The position numbers and the translations under genes are program-made. From Streptomyces sabulosicollis (lineage in GTDB: Bacteria > Actinomycetota > Actinomycetes > Streptomycetales > Streptomycetaceae), in contig NZ_JAEEAP010000009.1 of NCBI RefSeq assembly GCF_016103465.1, positions 1 through 52,780 of the forward strand: a stretch of DNA of 52,780 nucleotides, read 5' to 3'. Shown one piece after another: positions 1 to 7,510 of this stretch. Position 1 is the first letter of the stretch. The number at the start of each line of letters is the position of its first letter. The notes under the pieces were generated by a model. The model worked only from the letters and a program-made list of their open reading frames with translations. It had not been told where the DNA came from and did no database searches.

Positions 1-80
1 GGACCCCGCCGCGCCTGCTGAACCCCGCCGGACCCCGCCGGACCCGCCGGACCGCCGGACCCCGCCGGGCCGGGCCGGTG
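1..80. repeat. Degenerate GC-rich tandem repeat at window edge
   Basis: The first 80 bases are an imperfect tandem array of a unit close to CCGGACCCCG, with units of 7-11 bases, ending in GGGCCGGGCCGG. On the minus strand it lies downstream of the degraded AraC-family remnant and would be read as Arg/Gly/Pro-rich sequence. It looks like slippage-type expansion in non-functional DNA. The left boundary is cut by the window. Confidence 0.5.
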
Positions 81-265
81 TCGGGAGCGTCGTCGGGCCC
101 GTCCGGCGCGGCTGGGGCGACCGTCTTGCCCGCTGGTGGTGAACGGGACGGCGGCAGGCCGAAGGCGCGGGTGAAGGCGGCGGTGAAGAGGCGGCGGGGG
201 AGGCGTAGCCCAGGCGGCCGGCGGCCTCGGTGACGGAGGTGGCGGCGATGTCGCTGCCGGGCGTC
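81..265 (-). pseudogene. AraC-family C-terminal HTH remnant, frameshifted
   Basis: Read on the minus strand, about 205-228 encodes EAAGRLGYA and about 147-190 encodes FTAAFTRAFGLPPS in a different frame. Together they match the second helix-turn-helix of AraC/XylS regulators, normally (V)A..(A/V)GY.S...F..AF.R.FG..P in one frame. The frame change lies between the two blocks near 190-205. The remainder of the protein is absent because the LysR gene ends at 266. I read this as a broken regulator stub. A sequencing error could explain the frameshift but not the missing N-terminal part. Confidence 0.5.
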
Positions 266-1234
266 TCAGGGTGACGGCGGTGGCTGTGGCGGTGCGGGGT
301 GCGGGCCGGTCGCGGCCCGGGGCACCCGGTCGCGCTTTCCGCGGCGTCGGGTCACGGCCAGGAGCTCCGCCGCGGGGCCGACGAGGACGCGTCCCGAAGC
401 CCAGACAGCTCGCAGGTCACGGCGGAGGTCGATGCCCTCGACCGCCACCGACACAAGGCGGCCGTCGGCGAGGTCGGCCCCCACCGCGAGCTCGCTGATC
501 ACCGCCGGGCCGGTCCCGGCGATCACGGCATTGCGCACGGCGGTCGCCGACCCCAGTTCCAGGAGAGGCAGCGGTTCCCCCGCGCCGGCCTTGCGCAGCG
601 CCTGGTCCAGGGTCTCGCGGGTGCCCGATCCGCGTTCGCGCAGCACCAGTGGCGCGGCCACCAGCTCGGCGACGCTCAGCGGGCGGCGGCGGCGCGTCCA
701 GGGGTGCCCCGGGGCGACCACCACCAGCAGCCGGTCGCGGGCGACCTGCCGGGCGGACAGCCCTGCCGGGGCCCGCGGCGACTCGACGAACCCCAGGTCC
801 ACCGCCCCACTGCGCAGCAGAGCCGGAACCTGTTCGCTGTTGGTCACCTGGAGACCGACGTACAACTCCGGCCGGGTGCGGCGCAGCTCGCCGATCCAGC
901 CCGGTGCCAGACACTCGGCCACCGTCATGCTGGCCGCCACCCGCAGCTCGGCGTCCCGCTTCGTACGCAGCGCCTCCGTGCCGGTCAGCAGCCCCTCCAT
1001 CTCCTGCAGGACCCGCTGAGCCCAGCCCGCCACGGCCCGGCCCGCGTCGGTGAGTTGCGATCCCCGCCGGGTCCGGTCCACCAGCACCAGGCCCAGCCTG
1101 CGCTCCAGCACGGACAGCCGCTTGCTCGCCGACGGCTGCGTGAGACCGAGCTGCGCCGCCGCACCGCTCAAGCTCCCCACGTCTCCGACGAGGACGAGCA
1201 GCCGCAGTGATTCCGGATCCGGCAACTGGCTCAT
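266..1234 (-). CDS. LysR-family transcriptional regulator
   Basis: A 322-residue protein with an N-terminal winged HTH (residues about 6-65; SLSGAAAQLGLTQPSASKRL is the recognition region) followed by a LysR effector-binding domain of two alpha/beta lobes. Start is the ATG at 1234; an in-frame codon at 1237 also exists. It is divergent from the YeiH-type gene across about 108 bp, the usual arrangement for a LysR protein and its target, so regulation of that gene by an anionic effector is a reasonable inference. The last 30 or so residues are Arg/Pro-rich, diverge from the fold and run towards the degraded region on the left, so the original C-terminus may have been altered. Confidence 0.85.
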   Translation of the reverse strand: MSQLPDPESLRLLVLVGDVGSLSGAAAQLGLTQPSASKRLSVLERRLGLVLVDRTRRGSQLTDAGRAVAGWAQRVLQEMEGLLTGTEALRTKRDAELRVAASMTVAECLAPGWIGELRRTRPELYVGLQVTNSEQVPALLRSGAVDLGFVESPRAPAGLSARQVARDRLLVVVAPGHPWTRRRRPLSVAELVAAPLVLRERGSGTRETLDQALRKAGAGEPLPLLELGSATAVRNAVIAGTGPAVISELAVGADLADGRLVSVAVEGIDLRRDLRAVWASGRVLVGPAAELLAVTRRRGKRDRVPRAATGPHPAPPQPPPSP

Positions 1235-1268
1235 CACTCCAGGATATGGGCCGGACCTGGTCGGCAGT

Positions 1269-1285
1269 CATGCCCTTTGGCTATG
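1269..1285. promoter_or_regulatory. Candidate LysR box in divergent promoter
   Basis: Between the divergent lysR and yeiH-like genes lies CATGCCCTTTGGCTATG, an imperfect dyad containing the T-N11-A pattern expected of LysR-type sites. It sits about 35 bp from the lysR start and 58 bp from the transporter start. The assignment is positional plus weak symmetry. Confidence 0.3.
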
Positions 1286-1342
1286 ACCTCCGCGCGATCT
1301 CGGGGCTACAAGCGTGGTCCGCGGCGCAGCAGAGTCGAGGCC

Positions 1343-2413
1343 ATGAGCGAAGATCTGGACTGTCCGGCCCCCGCCCGGCCGGAGTCCGAACCGGCACGGG
1401 CGCCCCGGCCCGCCGTGGCCCCCGTCGTACCCGGTCTGGCCCTCGCCTTGGCTCTCGCGGTGGCGGGCACGGCGGTGGGGAGGACGTTCCCGCTCGTCGG
1501 CGGCCCCGTGACCGGGATCGTCCTCGGTGTGCTGCTGGCGGCCCTGAAGCGGCCGGGAGCGCGGTGGCGTCCCGGCATCGGTTTCGCGAGCACACGGGTC
1601 CTGCGGGCGTCGGTCGTCGTCCTGGGCTCGCAACTGTCGCTGGGCCAGATCGTCCAGGTGGGCGTCGGCTCGATTCCGGTGATGCTCGGCTCGTTGGTGG
1701 TCTGCCTGACGGCCGCATACGGCATCGGCAGATGGCTCGGCATCGTCGGCGACCTGCGTACGCTCATCGGCGTGGGCACCGGCGTCTGCGGCGCGTCGGC
1801 CATCGCGGCGACCGCCCCGGTGATCGGCGCGGCCGGGGCCGAGGTGGCCTACGCGGTCTCCACCATCTTCTTGTTCAACGTCGCCGCCGTGCTCACCTTT
1901 CCGCTGCTCGGCCACCTCCTCGGGATGAGCCAGCACAGCTTCGGCCTCTTCGCGGGGACGGCGGTCAACGACACGTCCTCCGTGGTCGCCGCCGCCACTG
2001 TCTACGGCCGGACCGCGACGGACTACGCGGTCGTCGTCAAACTCACCCGCAGCCTGCTGATCATTCCCCTCTGCCTGGGACTGGCCTGGTTGGTGAGACG
2101 CCGCGACCGCGCCACATCGGCGGTCACGGCCCGCCCCCGGCTCCAGGTGGTCAAGCTGGTGCCCGCGTTCCTGATCGGCTTCCTGCTGATGACCACGGCC
2201 AACAGCCTGGGCTTCATCCCGGCTGCCGCCCACCACGGACTCAGCGAGCTCTCGGTCTTCCTCATCACCGTCGCCCTCTGCGCGACGGGCCTGTCCACCG
2301 ACCTCGCGGCGCTGCGCCGCACCGGCCCCCGACCGCTCATCCTCGGCGCCTGCCTGTGGGTGGCGGTCTCGGCCACCAGCCTCCTCCTCCAACTCCTGAC
2401 CGGCTCCCTGTAA
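1343..2413 (+). CDS. YeiH/YadS-family putative anion (sulfate) exporter
   Basis: A 356-residue polytopic membrane protein with about ten hydrophobic segments after a roughly 35-residue Pro/Ala-rich cytoplasmic N-terminus. The glycine-rich segment GVGTGVCGASAIAA (about residues 134-147) and GTAVNDTSSVVAA are hallmarks of the PSE/YeiH family annotated as putative sulfate exporters. The ATG at 1343 fits the divergent promoter best; open frame continues upstream to 1277 but reads through the promoter region. Pairing with a divergent LysR regulator is typical. Substrate is unproven; sulfite/sulfate-type anions are family-level annotation only. Confidence 0.8.
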   Translation: MSEDLDCPAPARPESEPARAPRPAVAPVVPGLALALALAVAGTAVGRTFPLVGGPVTGIVLGVLLAALKRPGARWRPGIGFASTRVLRASVVVLGSQLSLGQIVQVGVGSIPVMLGSLVVCLTAAYGIGRWLGIVGDLRTLIGVGTGVCGASAIAATAPVIGAAGAEVAYAVSTIFLFNVAAVLTFPLLGHLLGMSQHSFGLFAGTAVNDTSSVVAAATVYGRTATDYAVVVKLTRSLLIIPLCLGLAWLVRRRDRATSAVTARPRLQVVKLVPAFLIGFLLMTTANSLGFIPAAAHHGLSELSVFLITVALCATGLSTDLAALRRTGPRPLILGACLWVAVSATSLLLQLLTGSL

Positions 2414-2490
2414 GTCAGCGCCGCGTGAGGATCACCGCCCCCGAGCGCACGGCGATACAGGGCCCCGGCCTCGTCGACGCGGCTACGGCC

Positions 2491-2520
2491 TACGGCTACG
2501 GCTACGGCTACGGCTACGCG
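2491..2520 (+). repeat. Hexanucleotide TACGGC tandem repeat
   Basis: Four perfect TACGGC units plus a fifth diverged unit (TACGCG) lie 40 bp upstream of the chosen start of the leucine-rich-repeat gene. In the frame of that gene the repeat reads as alternating Tyr-Gly. If translation starts at the in-frame GTG at 2432, the LRR protein would carry a (YG)n segment; otherwise the repeat lies in the leader. Slippage could vary the copy number without a frameshift. Confidence 0.75.
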
Positions 2521-2559
2521 AGAATCTCCAGCCACACCACCGACGGAAGGGATGGGGCC

Positions 2560-3279
2560 GTGGAGCCCACACTCAGCCTCTGGCGCCGGCAGCTCGGAGA
2601 AGTGCCCGAGTCGGTCTGGCAGCGCACCGAGCTCCGCGTGCTGATCCTGGCGGACAACGGCCTCACGGCCCTCTCCCCGAGGATCGGACAACTGGCCGGC
2701 CTGACCACTTTGGACCTCGGCCACAACGCACTCACCTCGCTTCCCGACTCGCTGGGCGACCTGGCCGAACTCACCGGTTGCCTCTACCTGCACGACAACA
2801 ACCTGTCCCAGCTCCCGGACACGCTGGGAAACCTGACGCGGCTGCGCTACCTCAACGTCGGCGAGAACCCCCTCACCGCCTTGCCCGACACCATCGGCCG
2901 GATGACGGAACTGATCGAGCTCCGAGCCCAGCACAGCCGGCTGACCGGATTGCCCGACACCATCGGCCACCTTCGCAAACTGCGCGAACTCTGGCTGCGG
3001 GGGAACGCACTCACTACCTTGCCGTCGACGGTGACCGGCCTGCGCGAACTACGGCACCTGGACCTGCGTGAGAACGTCTTCACCGAACTGCCCGAGTCGC
3101 TGGCCGACCTTCCCCGGCTCCGCCACCTCGACCTCCGCAGCAACCGCATCGTCCGGATCCCGGACTGGGTCGCACGGATGCCCGCCCTGGAGAAGCTGGA
3201 TCTTCGGTGGAACAGCTGCACGCCCTCCCGCCGCTTGCTCACCGAGCTGGAGGAACGCGCGTGCGTCGTCCTGCTGTGA
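2560..3279 (+). CDS. Leucine-rich-repeat protein
   Basis: A 239-residue protein composed almost entirely of about nine 23-residue leucine-rich repeats (LxxLxLxxNxLTxLPxxLGxL pattern), from about residue 20 to 220, with a short C-terminal cap (WNSCTPSRRLLTELEERA). No signal peptide, kinase or TIR domain is visible, so it is probably a cytoplasmic protein-protein interaction module. Start GTG 2560 is preceded by GGAAGGGA with 7-nt spacing; the alternative GTG at 2432 would add a Tyr-Gly repeat segment. LRR proteins of this PIRL/Ras-group-like repeat type are sporadic in Streptomyces. Partner unknown. Confidence 0.8.
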   Translation: MEPTLSLWRRQLGEVPESVWQRTELRVLILADNGLTALSPRIGQLAGLTTLDLGHNALTSLPDSLGDLAELTGCLYLHDNNLSQLPDTLGNLTRLRYLNVGENPLTALPDTIGRMTELIELRAQHSRLTGLPDTIGHLRKLRELWLRGNALTTLPSTVTGLRELRHLDLRENVFTELPESLADLPRLRHLDLRSNRIVRIPDWVARMPALEKLDLRWNSCTPSRRLLTELEERACVVLL

Positions 3280-3327
3280 ATCGCCGCCGGGTAGCGTGTG
3301 GCGTGGAGATCGGGAAAGCTCGCTCGC

Positions 3328-3723
3328 ATGATGTCGGCAGTGCAGAACGTGGCGATCGACTGTGCGGATGCCTACGAGCTGGCGCGGTTCTGGAGCGGTG
3401 TGACCGGCCGTCCGCTGCATCCGGAGGACGGACCGGGCGACCGGGAGACTCAGGTGCTGCTGGCGGAGGGCCCGGTGCTGTACTTCAACCAGGTGCCCGA
3501 GGCCAAGACGATCAAGAACCGGATCCATCTGTGTCTGCGCCCCGACACCTCGCGCGATCAGGAGGTGGACCGGCTGCTGGGCCTCGGTGCCACCTTCGTC
3601 GCCGATCACCGGAACCCCGATGGTTCGGGCTGGGTGATCCTCGCTGATCCCGAAGGCAACGAATTCTGCGTTCTGCGCAGCGAGTCCGACCGGGCCGCCG
3701 CCCACGGTCGATACGCGCCCTAG
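3328..3723 (+). CDS. VOC-superfamily (glyoxalase/bleomycin-resistance-like) protein
   Basis: A 131-residue single-domain protein with the paired beta-alpha-beta-beta-beta layout of VOC proteins: NVAIDCADAYELARFW at the start, RIHLCLRP in the middle and DPEGNEFCVL near the end, which supplies the usual metal-binding glutamate. This subgroup (often Glyoxalase_6) has no assigned substrate. Ribosome-binding sequence is weak. The gene stands alone between the LRR gene and the convergent sirtuin. Confidence 0.75.
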   Translation: MMSAVQNVAIDCADAYELARFWSGVTGRPLHPEDGPGDRETQVLLAEGPVLYFNQVPEAKTIKNRIHLCLRPDTSRDQEVDRLLGLGATFVADHRNPDGSGWVILADPEGNEFCVLRSESDRAAAHGRYAP

Positions 3724-3923
3724 GAGCGGGTTCGGAGACGCGGCCCCGCCGCACTCGAGGCGCCATACGGGGACACACCGGGGCGGTCGAGGCCGTCCGC
3801 CCGCCTTCGTGCTGCCGGAACCAACGCCCGCTTCCGGGGCGCGCATCCGCAGCCTCGCCGTCATGGCCCGGACGGACCCGGAGTACCGGCGCCGGATCAC
3901 CGTCCACGACGCGGGGCCCCGCG

Positions 3924-4817
3924 TCACGCCGGTGCCGACCCGGGGATGCCCAGCCGGCCGGCCACGGTGGTGAGGGCCGTTCCCAGCGGGAGCGCGACCC
4001 GGGCGACCGCGTGCCGGTCGCCCCGGGTCGGGTCCAGGTTGACGATCAGCACCGGCTTCCCGGCCCGGGCCGCCTGGCGGACGAACCGGAGTCCGGACAT
4101 CACCGTCAGTGACGATCCCAGAACCAGCAGTGCGGCCGCCTCGCGGACCAGCGCGCGGCAGTGCTCGACCCGCGGTGGCGGAACGGCTTCGCCGAAGAAC
4201 ACCACGTCCGGTTTGAGGATGCCGCCGCAGACCGTACAGGGCACCACGCGGAAGTCCCCGACCTGTTCGTCGGTGAGGTCGGCGTCACCGTCCGGGTTGA
4301 TTCCGGCGGCCACCGGCTCGAAGCCCGCATTGGCCTCCTCCAGCCGCCGGGCGAGTTCGCGGCGCGGGCTGAAGGCGCCGCAGGAGAGGCAGACGACCCG
4401 GTCCAGGCTCCCGTGGAGTTCCACGACGCCCTCGCTGCCGGCCGCCTGGTGCAGCCCGTCGACGTTCTGGGTGATCACCCCCGAGAGCAGGCCGTGCCGC
4501 GCGAACGCGGCCACGGCCCGGTGCCCGGCGTTGGGACGGGCGCGGCCGAAGGTGCGCCAGCCCAGGTGGCTACGGGCCCAGTACCGGCGCCGGGCCCGGG
4601 CGTCGGCCGTGAAGTCCTGGTAGGTCATCGGCGTGTGCCGGCTCAGGCTCCCGCCCACGCCCCGGTAGTCGGGGATGCCCGACTCGGTGGAGAGGCCCGC
4701 CCCGCTGAGCACCAGCACGCGGCCGGCGCTCAGCGCATCGGCGACCGGTTCCAGATCCGTGCTGCCCGGCGGCAGGTCCTCGGCGGGGGTCCAGCTCAAA
4801 GTGGGGCGCATGCGCAT
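3924..4817 (-). CDS. NAD-dependent protein deacetylase (sirtuin, SIR2 family)
   Basis: A 297-residue sirtuin. It shows the NAD-binding motif VLSGAGLSTESGIPDYRG (about residues 35-52), TQNVDGLHQAAG, the catalytic His in ELHGS, and four zinc-type cysteines in two CxxC pairs (CLSC and CTVC). It also has FFGE and GSSL...P.LIVN for adenosine binding. Expected role is NAD-dependent removal of acyl groups from lysines in the cytoplasm. Start ATG 4817 is chosen because the longer open frame upstream shows no sirtuin-like sequence; ATG 4811 is a close alternative. The gene is divergent from the biosynthetic island and is the natural left border of it. Confidence 0.92.
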   Translation of the reverse strand: MRMRPTLSWTPAEDLPPGSTDLEPVADALSAGRVLVLSGAGLSTESGIPDYRGVGGSLSRHTPMTYQDFTADARARRRYWARSHLGWRTFGRARPNAGHRAVAAFARHGLLSGVITQNVDGLHQAAGSEGVVELHGSLDRVVCLSCGAFSPRRELARRLEEANAGFEPVAAGINPDGDADLTDEQVGDFRVVPCTVCGGILKPDVVFFGEAVPPPRVEHCRALVREAAALLVLGSSLTVMSGLRFVRQAARAGKPVLIVNLDPTRGDRHAVARVALPLGTALTTVAGRLGIPGSAPA

Positions 4818-5170
4818 GCCGCCAGAGTACGAAAGCCGCGGTGGGACCGCGGCGCCGGAGACGGGGTGTAGACCATCCCGCTTCCCCGACGGTACGTTGG
4901 TGGAGCGATCAGTGGGGGCGCTGATGCGTGCGGGTGGGGCGCGACGAAACGGCGCGAAGGCAATTGAGCACCTCTGACGTGGTGAAGCGGTGCCGTCTGG
5001 TATTACCTGGCGCAGGCTGTTCATGAGCGTCAATGGCTTTGTGATATTCAGGTCAGGGCGCGGGTCCCTCGGGCGACTCCGGTGAGACTCGGATCAGAGA
5101 CATGAGTGCCGGTCTCGCCCCTCTTCTGTCTCGTACGTCCCTCATCGAAACGCCGCCGGAGGTTACCCGC
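4818..5170. promoter_or_regulatory. Divergent intergenic region, probable left border and promoter of the island
   Basis: About 350 bp separate the sirtuin and exporter starts and hold no convincing gene. Base composition drops around 4960-5060, consistent with promoter DNA upstream of the exporter. I could not identify clean heptameric SARP direct repeats by eye. An in-frame ATG at 5102 would extend the exporter by 23 residues, but the strong GGAGG at 5158-5162 favours GTG 5171. Confidence 0.35.
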
Positions 5171-6421
5171 GTGGGAATGAAGCATGCTCTGCTCGATGTG
5201 GTCCCCCTCCGTTCCTCACCGCCGTTCCGGCGGCTCTGGATCGGCCAGACCCTCTCGATGTTCGGCGGGCAAATGACGCTCGTCGCCGTCATGTTCCAGG
5301 TCTGGCAGATAACGGAAAGCACCGCTTGGACCGGGGCGGTCGGCTTAGCCCAGGCCATTCCCCTCGTCGCGTTGGGGCTGTTCGCCGGATCGCTTATCGA
5401 CCGGGTCGATGTGCGGAAGTTCTACCTGGTCACGACCACCGGGCAGGCCGCTTGTTCGCTGCTGCTCGCCGCCCAGGCGTTCCTCGAAAGCGTCCCGGTG
5501 GCGGGGGTCCTGGCGCTGGTGGCGGTGCAGTCCTGTTTTGTCGCCGGGAGCGGCCCGGCGTCGCGTACCTTCATCCCGCGCCTGCTCCCGAAGGAGCAAT
5601 TGGCCTCCGGCCTGGCGCTGAACCGCATCTCCTTCCAGGGCGCCATGTTGGCGGGTCCTGCGCTGGGCGGATTGATCATCGGTGGGACGGGGGTCGCCGG
5701 CTGCTACGCGATTGACGCGCTCACCTTCGGCGCGGCCCTGTACGGCGCGTTCCGACTGCCGCCGCTGAGCCCCGGTGACGACCCGTCCAGGGCGGGTCTG
5801 CGCGGGGTGGCGGACGGTCTGGCGTTCCTGATCCGCACCCCCGCGATTCGGGGGGCGCTGCTCACGGACCTGGCCGCCATGGTGCTGGCGATGCCGGTCA
5901 GCCTGTTTCCTCTGATGAACGCGGAGCGGTTCGGGAATGACCCGCGCACTCTGGGGCTGTTCATGACGGCCATCGCGGTCGGCGGCATTGCCGGGTCCAT
6001 GTTCTCCGGGTCCTTCATCCGGCTTCCCCACCCGGGTTTGGTGATGCTCGGCGGGTCGGCCGCGTGGGGTGTCACGCTCGCTCTGTTCGGGCTGTCGACC
6101 AACCCCTGGGTGGGGCTGGTGTTCCTGGTCCTGGCCGGTGCCGCCGACACCGTGGCCGTGGTCTCCCGGGGCACCATCGTGCAGATGAACACCCCGACCG
6201 AACTGCTCGGCCGCGTCAACGCCGCGGAGCAGCTCGTCGGGCAGGCCGGGCCGGACATCGGCAACATGCGCGGCGGGCTGGTGGCCGAGGCGACATCGGG
6301 AATGGGGGCCGTGGTCAGTGGCGGCCTGCTGTGTATCGGCGCCGTCGTGGCGGTGGCGACAACCACGCCGGAATTGCGCAGGTTCTCCGTGCCACAGCCT
6401 GATGGGGAGCTACTCAATTAG
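5171..6421 (+). CDS. MFS exporter (EntS/MFS_3-like)
   Basis: A 416-residue major facilitator protein with 12 predicted hydrophobic segments. The N-terminal block RLWIGQTLSMFGGQMTLVAV and the loop after TM2 (GSLIDRVDVRKFYL) are typical of the MFS_3 (enterobactin exporter-like) group. Start GTG 5171 has GGAGG 8 nt upstream; ATG 5177 is two codons later. A TTA leucine codon occurs at 5345-5347, suggesting dependence on the bldA tRNA. As first gene of the island it most likely exports the product or provides self-resistance. A perfect 26-bp palindrome follows the stop codon. Confidence 0.85.
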   Translation: MGMKHALLDVVPLRSSPPFRRLWIGQTLSMFGGQMTLVAVMFQVWQITESTAWTGAVGLAQAIPLVALGLFAGSLIDRVDVRKFYLVTTTGQAACSLLLAAQAFLESVPVAGVLALVAVQSCFVAGSGPASRTFIPRLLPKEQLASGLALNRISFQGAMLAGPALGGLIIGGTGVAGCYAIDALTFGAALYGAFRLPPLSPGDDPSRAGLRGVADGLAFLIRTPAIRGALLTDLAAMVLAMPVSLFPLMNAERFGNDPRTLGLFMTAIAVGGIAGSMFSGSFIRLPHPGLVMLGGSAAWGVTLALFGLSTNPWVGLVFLVLAGAADTVAVVSRGTIVQMNTPTELLGRVNAAEQLVGQAGPDIGNMRGGLVAEATSGMGAVVSGGLLCIGAVVAVATTTPELRRFSVPQPDGELLN

Positions 6422-6426
6422 GTCGG

Positions 6427-6452
6427 GATGTTGACGCGCGCGCGTCAACATC
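6427..6452. promoter_or_regulatory. Perfect 26-bp palindrome between exporter and dioxygenase genes
   Basis: Two 13-base half-sites (GATGTTGACGCGC and its exact reverse complement) abut with no spacer, starting 5 bp after the exporter stop. It could fold as a hairpin on RNA, acting as an attenuator or terminator, although no T-run follows. It could equally be a dimeric repressor site in front of the dioxygenase gene at 6525. The central alternating CG run and lack of loop favour a DNA operator over a good RNA hairpin. The symmetry is seen; the role is inferred. Confidence 0.5.
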
Positions 6453-6524
6453 ATAACGTGGTGGACGAGTTGGTTCACTGCCGGATGGCGCACAGGCGTC
6501 CAGTGGAAGGGAATCTCCTAGCAT

Positions 6525-7394
6525 ATGTTAGAGGCGATTGTCGGACCTGGCTGGACAATAAACCGCCTGACCGGAAGTATCGGCGCAGAAATTTCAGGTC
6601 CTGACATACGCCAATTCGATCCGCAGAGCGCCGCCTCTCTCCTGGATATCCTGGACGAGTGCGGCGTCATTTTTATGCGCGGACAGTCAAAGGACCCCCG
6701 CGACCTGGCCGACTTCGCCGCCATGTTCGGGCCCGTCCTCCCCGCTCACCCCATGAAACCCGGTCTGCCCGGCATTCCCTCCGTCCTGGGAAACGAGACG
6801 GGGCACGTATCGGCGAGCGATGCCCAGTGCCGGGACATCCACAACCGGCAGGGAACCAACTGGCACGTGGACTGCACGTTCATGCCGCGGCTCCCGGCCC
6901 TCTCGCTGCTGCAGGCGGCTGTCGTGCCGGCCTACGGGGGTGACACCCTCTTCTCCGACCTGCGCGGCGCCTATGACACGCTCTCGGCGCCGCTGCGCCG
7001 ACTCGTCGACGAACTGCACTGCCGGCACGACGCGCGAAAGCTGTATCCCGAGTGGCTCCAGCCCGGCGCGGACCCGGTGCTGCGCGAACGGCTTGTCAGC
7101 GCCGAGCCCGTCACCCATCCACTGGTGATCGACGACGCGCGGACCGGGCGGAAATCACTCCTGCTCAACCCGAATTGCATCACGGAGATCGTCGGCCTTT
7201 CCCAGCTCGAGAGTGACACGCTCTTGAGTCTCCTCACGACGCATACGCTCATCCCGGAGCGGACGGTGCGCTGGCGCTGGGCGGAGGGTGACGTCGCGAT
7301 CTGGAGCAACCCGCGACTGCTGCACAATTACGTGCTCGACCATGGCGCTGTCGAGCGTCGTATCTACCGGGCCATGGTCGACCAAAAGTCCTGA
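6525..7394 (+). CDS. TauD/TfdA-family Fe(II)/2-oxoglutarate dioxygenase
   Basis: A 289-residue non-heme iron oxygenase. The metal triad is visible as H114-x-D116 in NWHVDCTF and distal H267 in LLHNYVLDHG, with a following Arg-rich segment (VERRIYRAM) that would bind 2-oxoglutarate. Expected chemistry is hydroxylation, or desaturation, of a small molecule or carrier-bound amino acid. Start ATG 6525 has GGAAGGGA about 13 nt upstream. The second codon is TTA (6528-6530), an extreme position for a bldA-dependent codon. Base composition is noticeably lower in GC than the neighbours, especially the first 150 bp. Substrate unknown. Confidence 0.85.
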   Translation: MLEAIVGPGWTINRLTGSIGAEISGPDIRQFDPQSAASLLDILDECGVIFMRGQSKDPRDLADFAAMFGPVLPAHPMKPGLPGIPSVLGNETGHVSASDAQCRDIHNRQGTNWHVDCTFMPRLPALSLLQAAVVPAYGGDTLFSDLRGAYDTLSAPLRRLVDELHCRHDARKLYPEWLQPGADPVLRERLVSAEPVTHPLVIDDARTGRKSLLLNPNCITEIVGLSQLESDTLLSLLTTHTLIPERTVRWRWAEGDVAIWSNPRLLHNYVLDHGAVERRIYRAMVDQKS

Positions 7395-7510
7395 GTTTCC
7401 TCCCCGCACCATCGGCTCGGACTCGTGCGCCCCCATGTCCACGGGTTCGGTCTCATGCATCCTGGTCAATTCGCTCTGCGCGCATCCATGGATCGGAAAG
7501 AAGGGGACCT

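Noticed and set aside
1207-2559. Open frame extending the LRR protein back through the transporter gene
   Set aside because: It overlaps the YeiH-like gene in another frame and reads as Arg/Gly/Pro-rich shadow; only the part after 2432 could be real.
3724-3923. Plus-strand frame encoding ARIRSLAVMARTDPEYRRRITVHD
   Set aside because: Some protein-like character, but it is short, has no start signal or recognised family, and lies between two convergent genes; at most a decayed tail.
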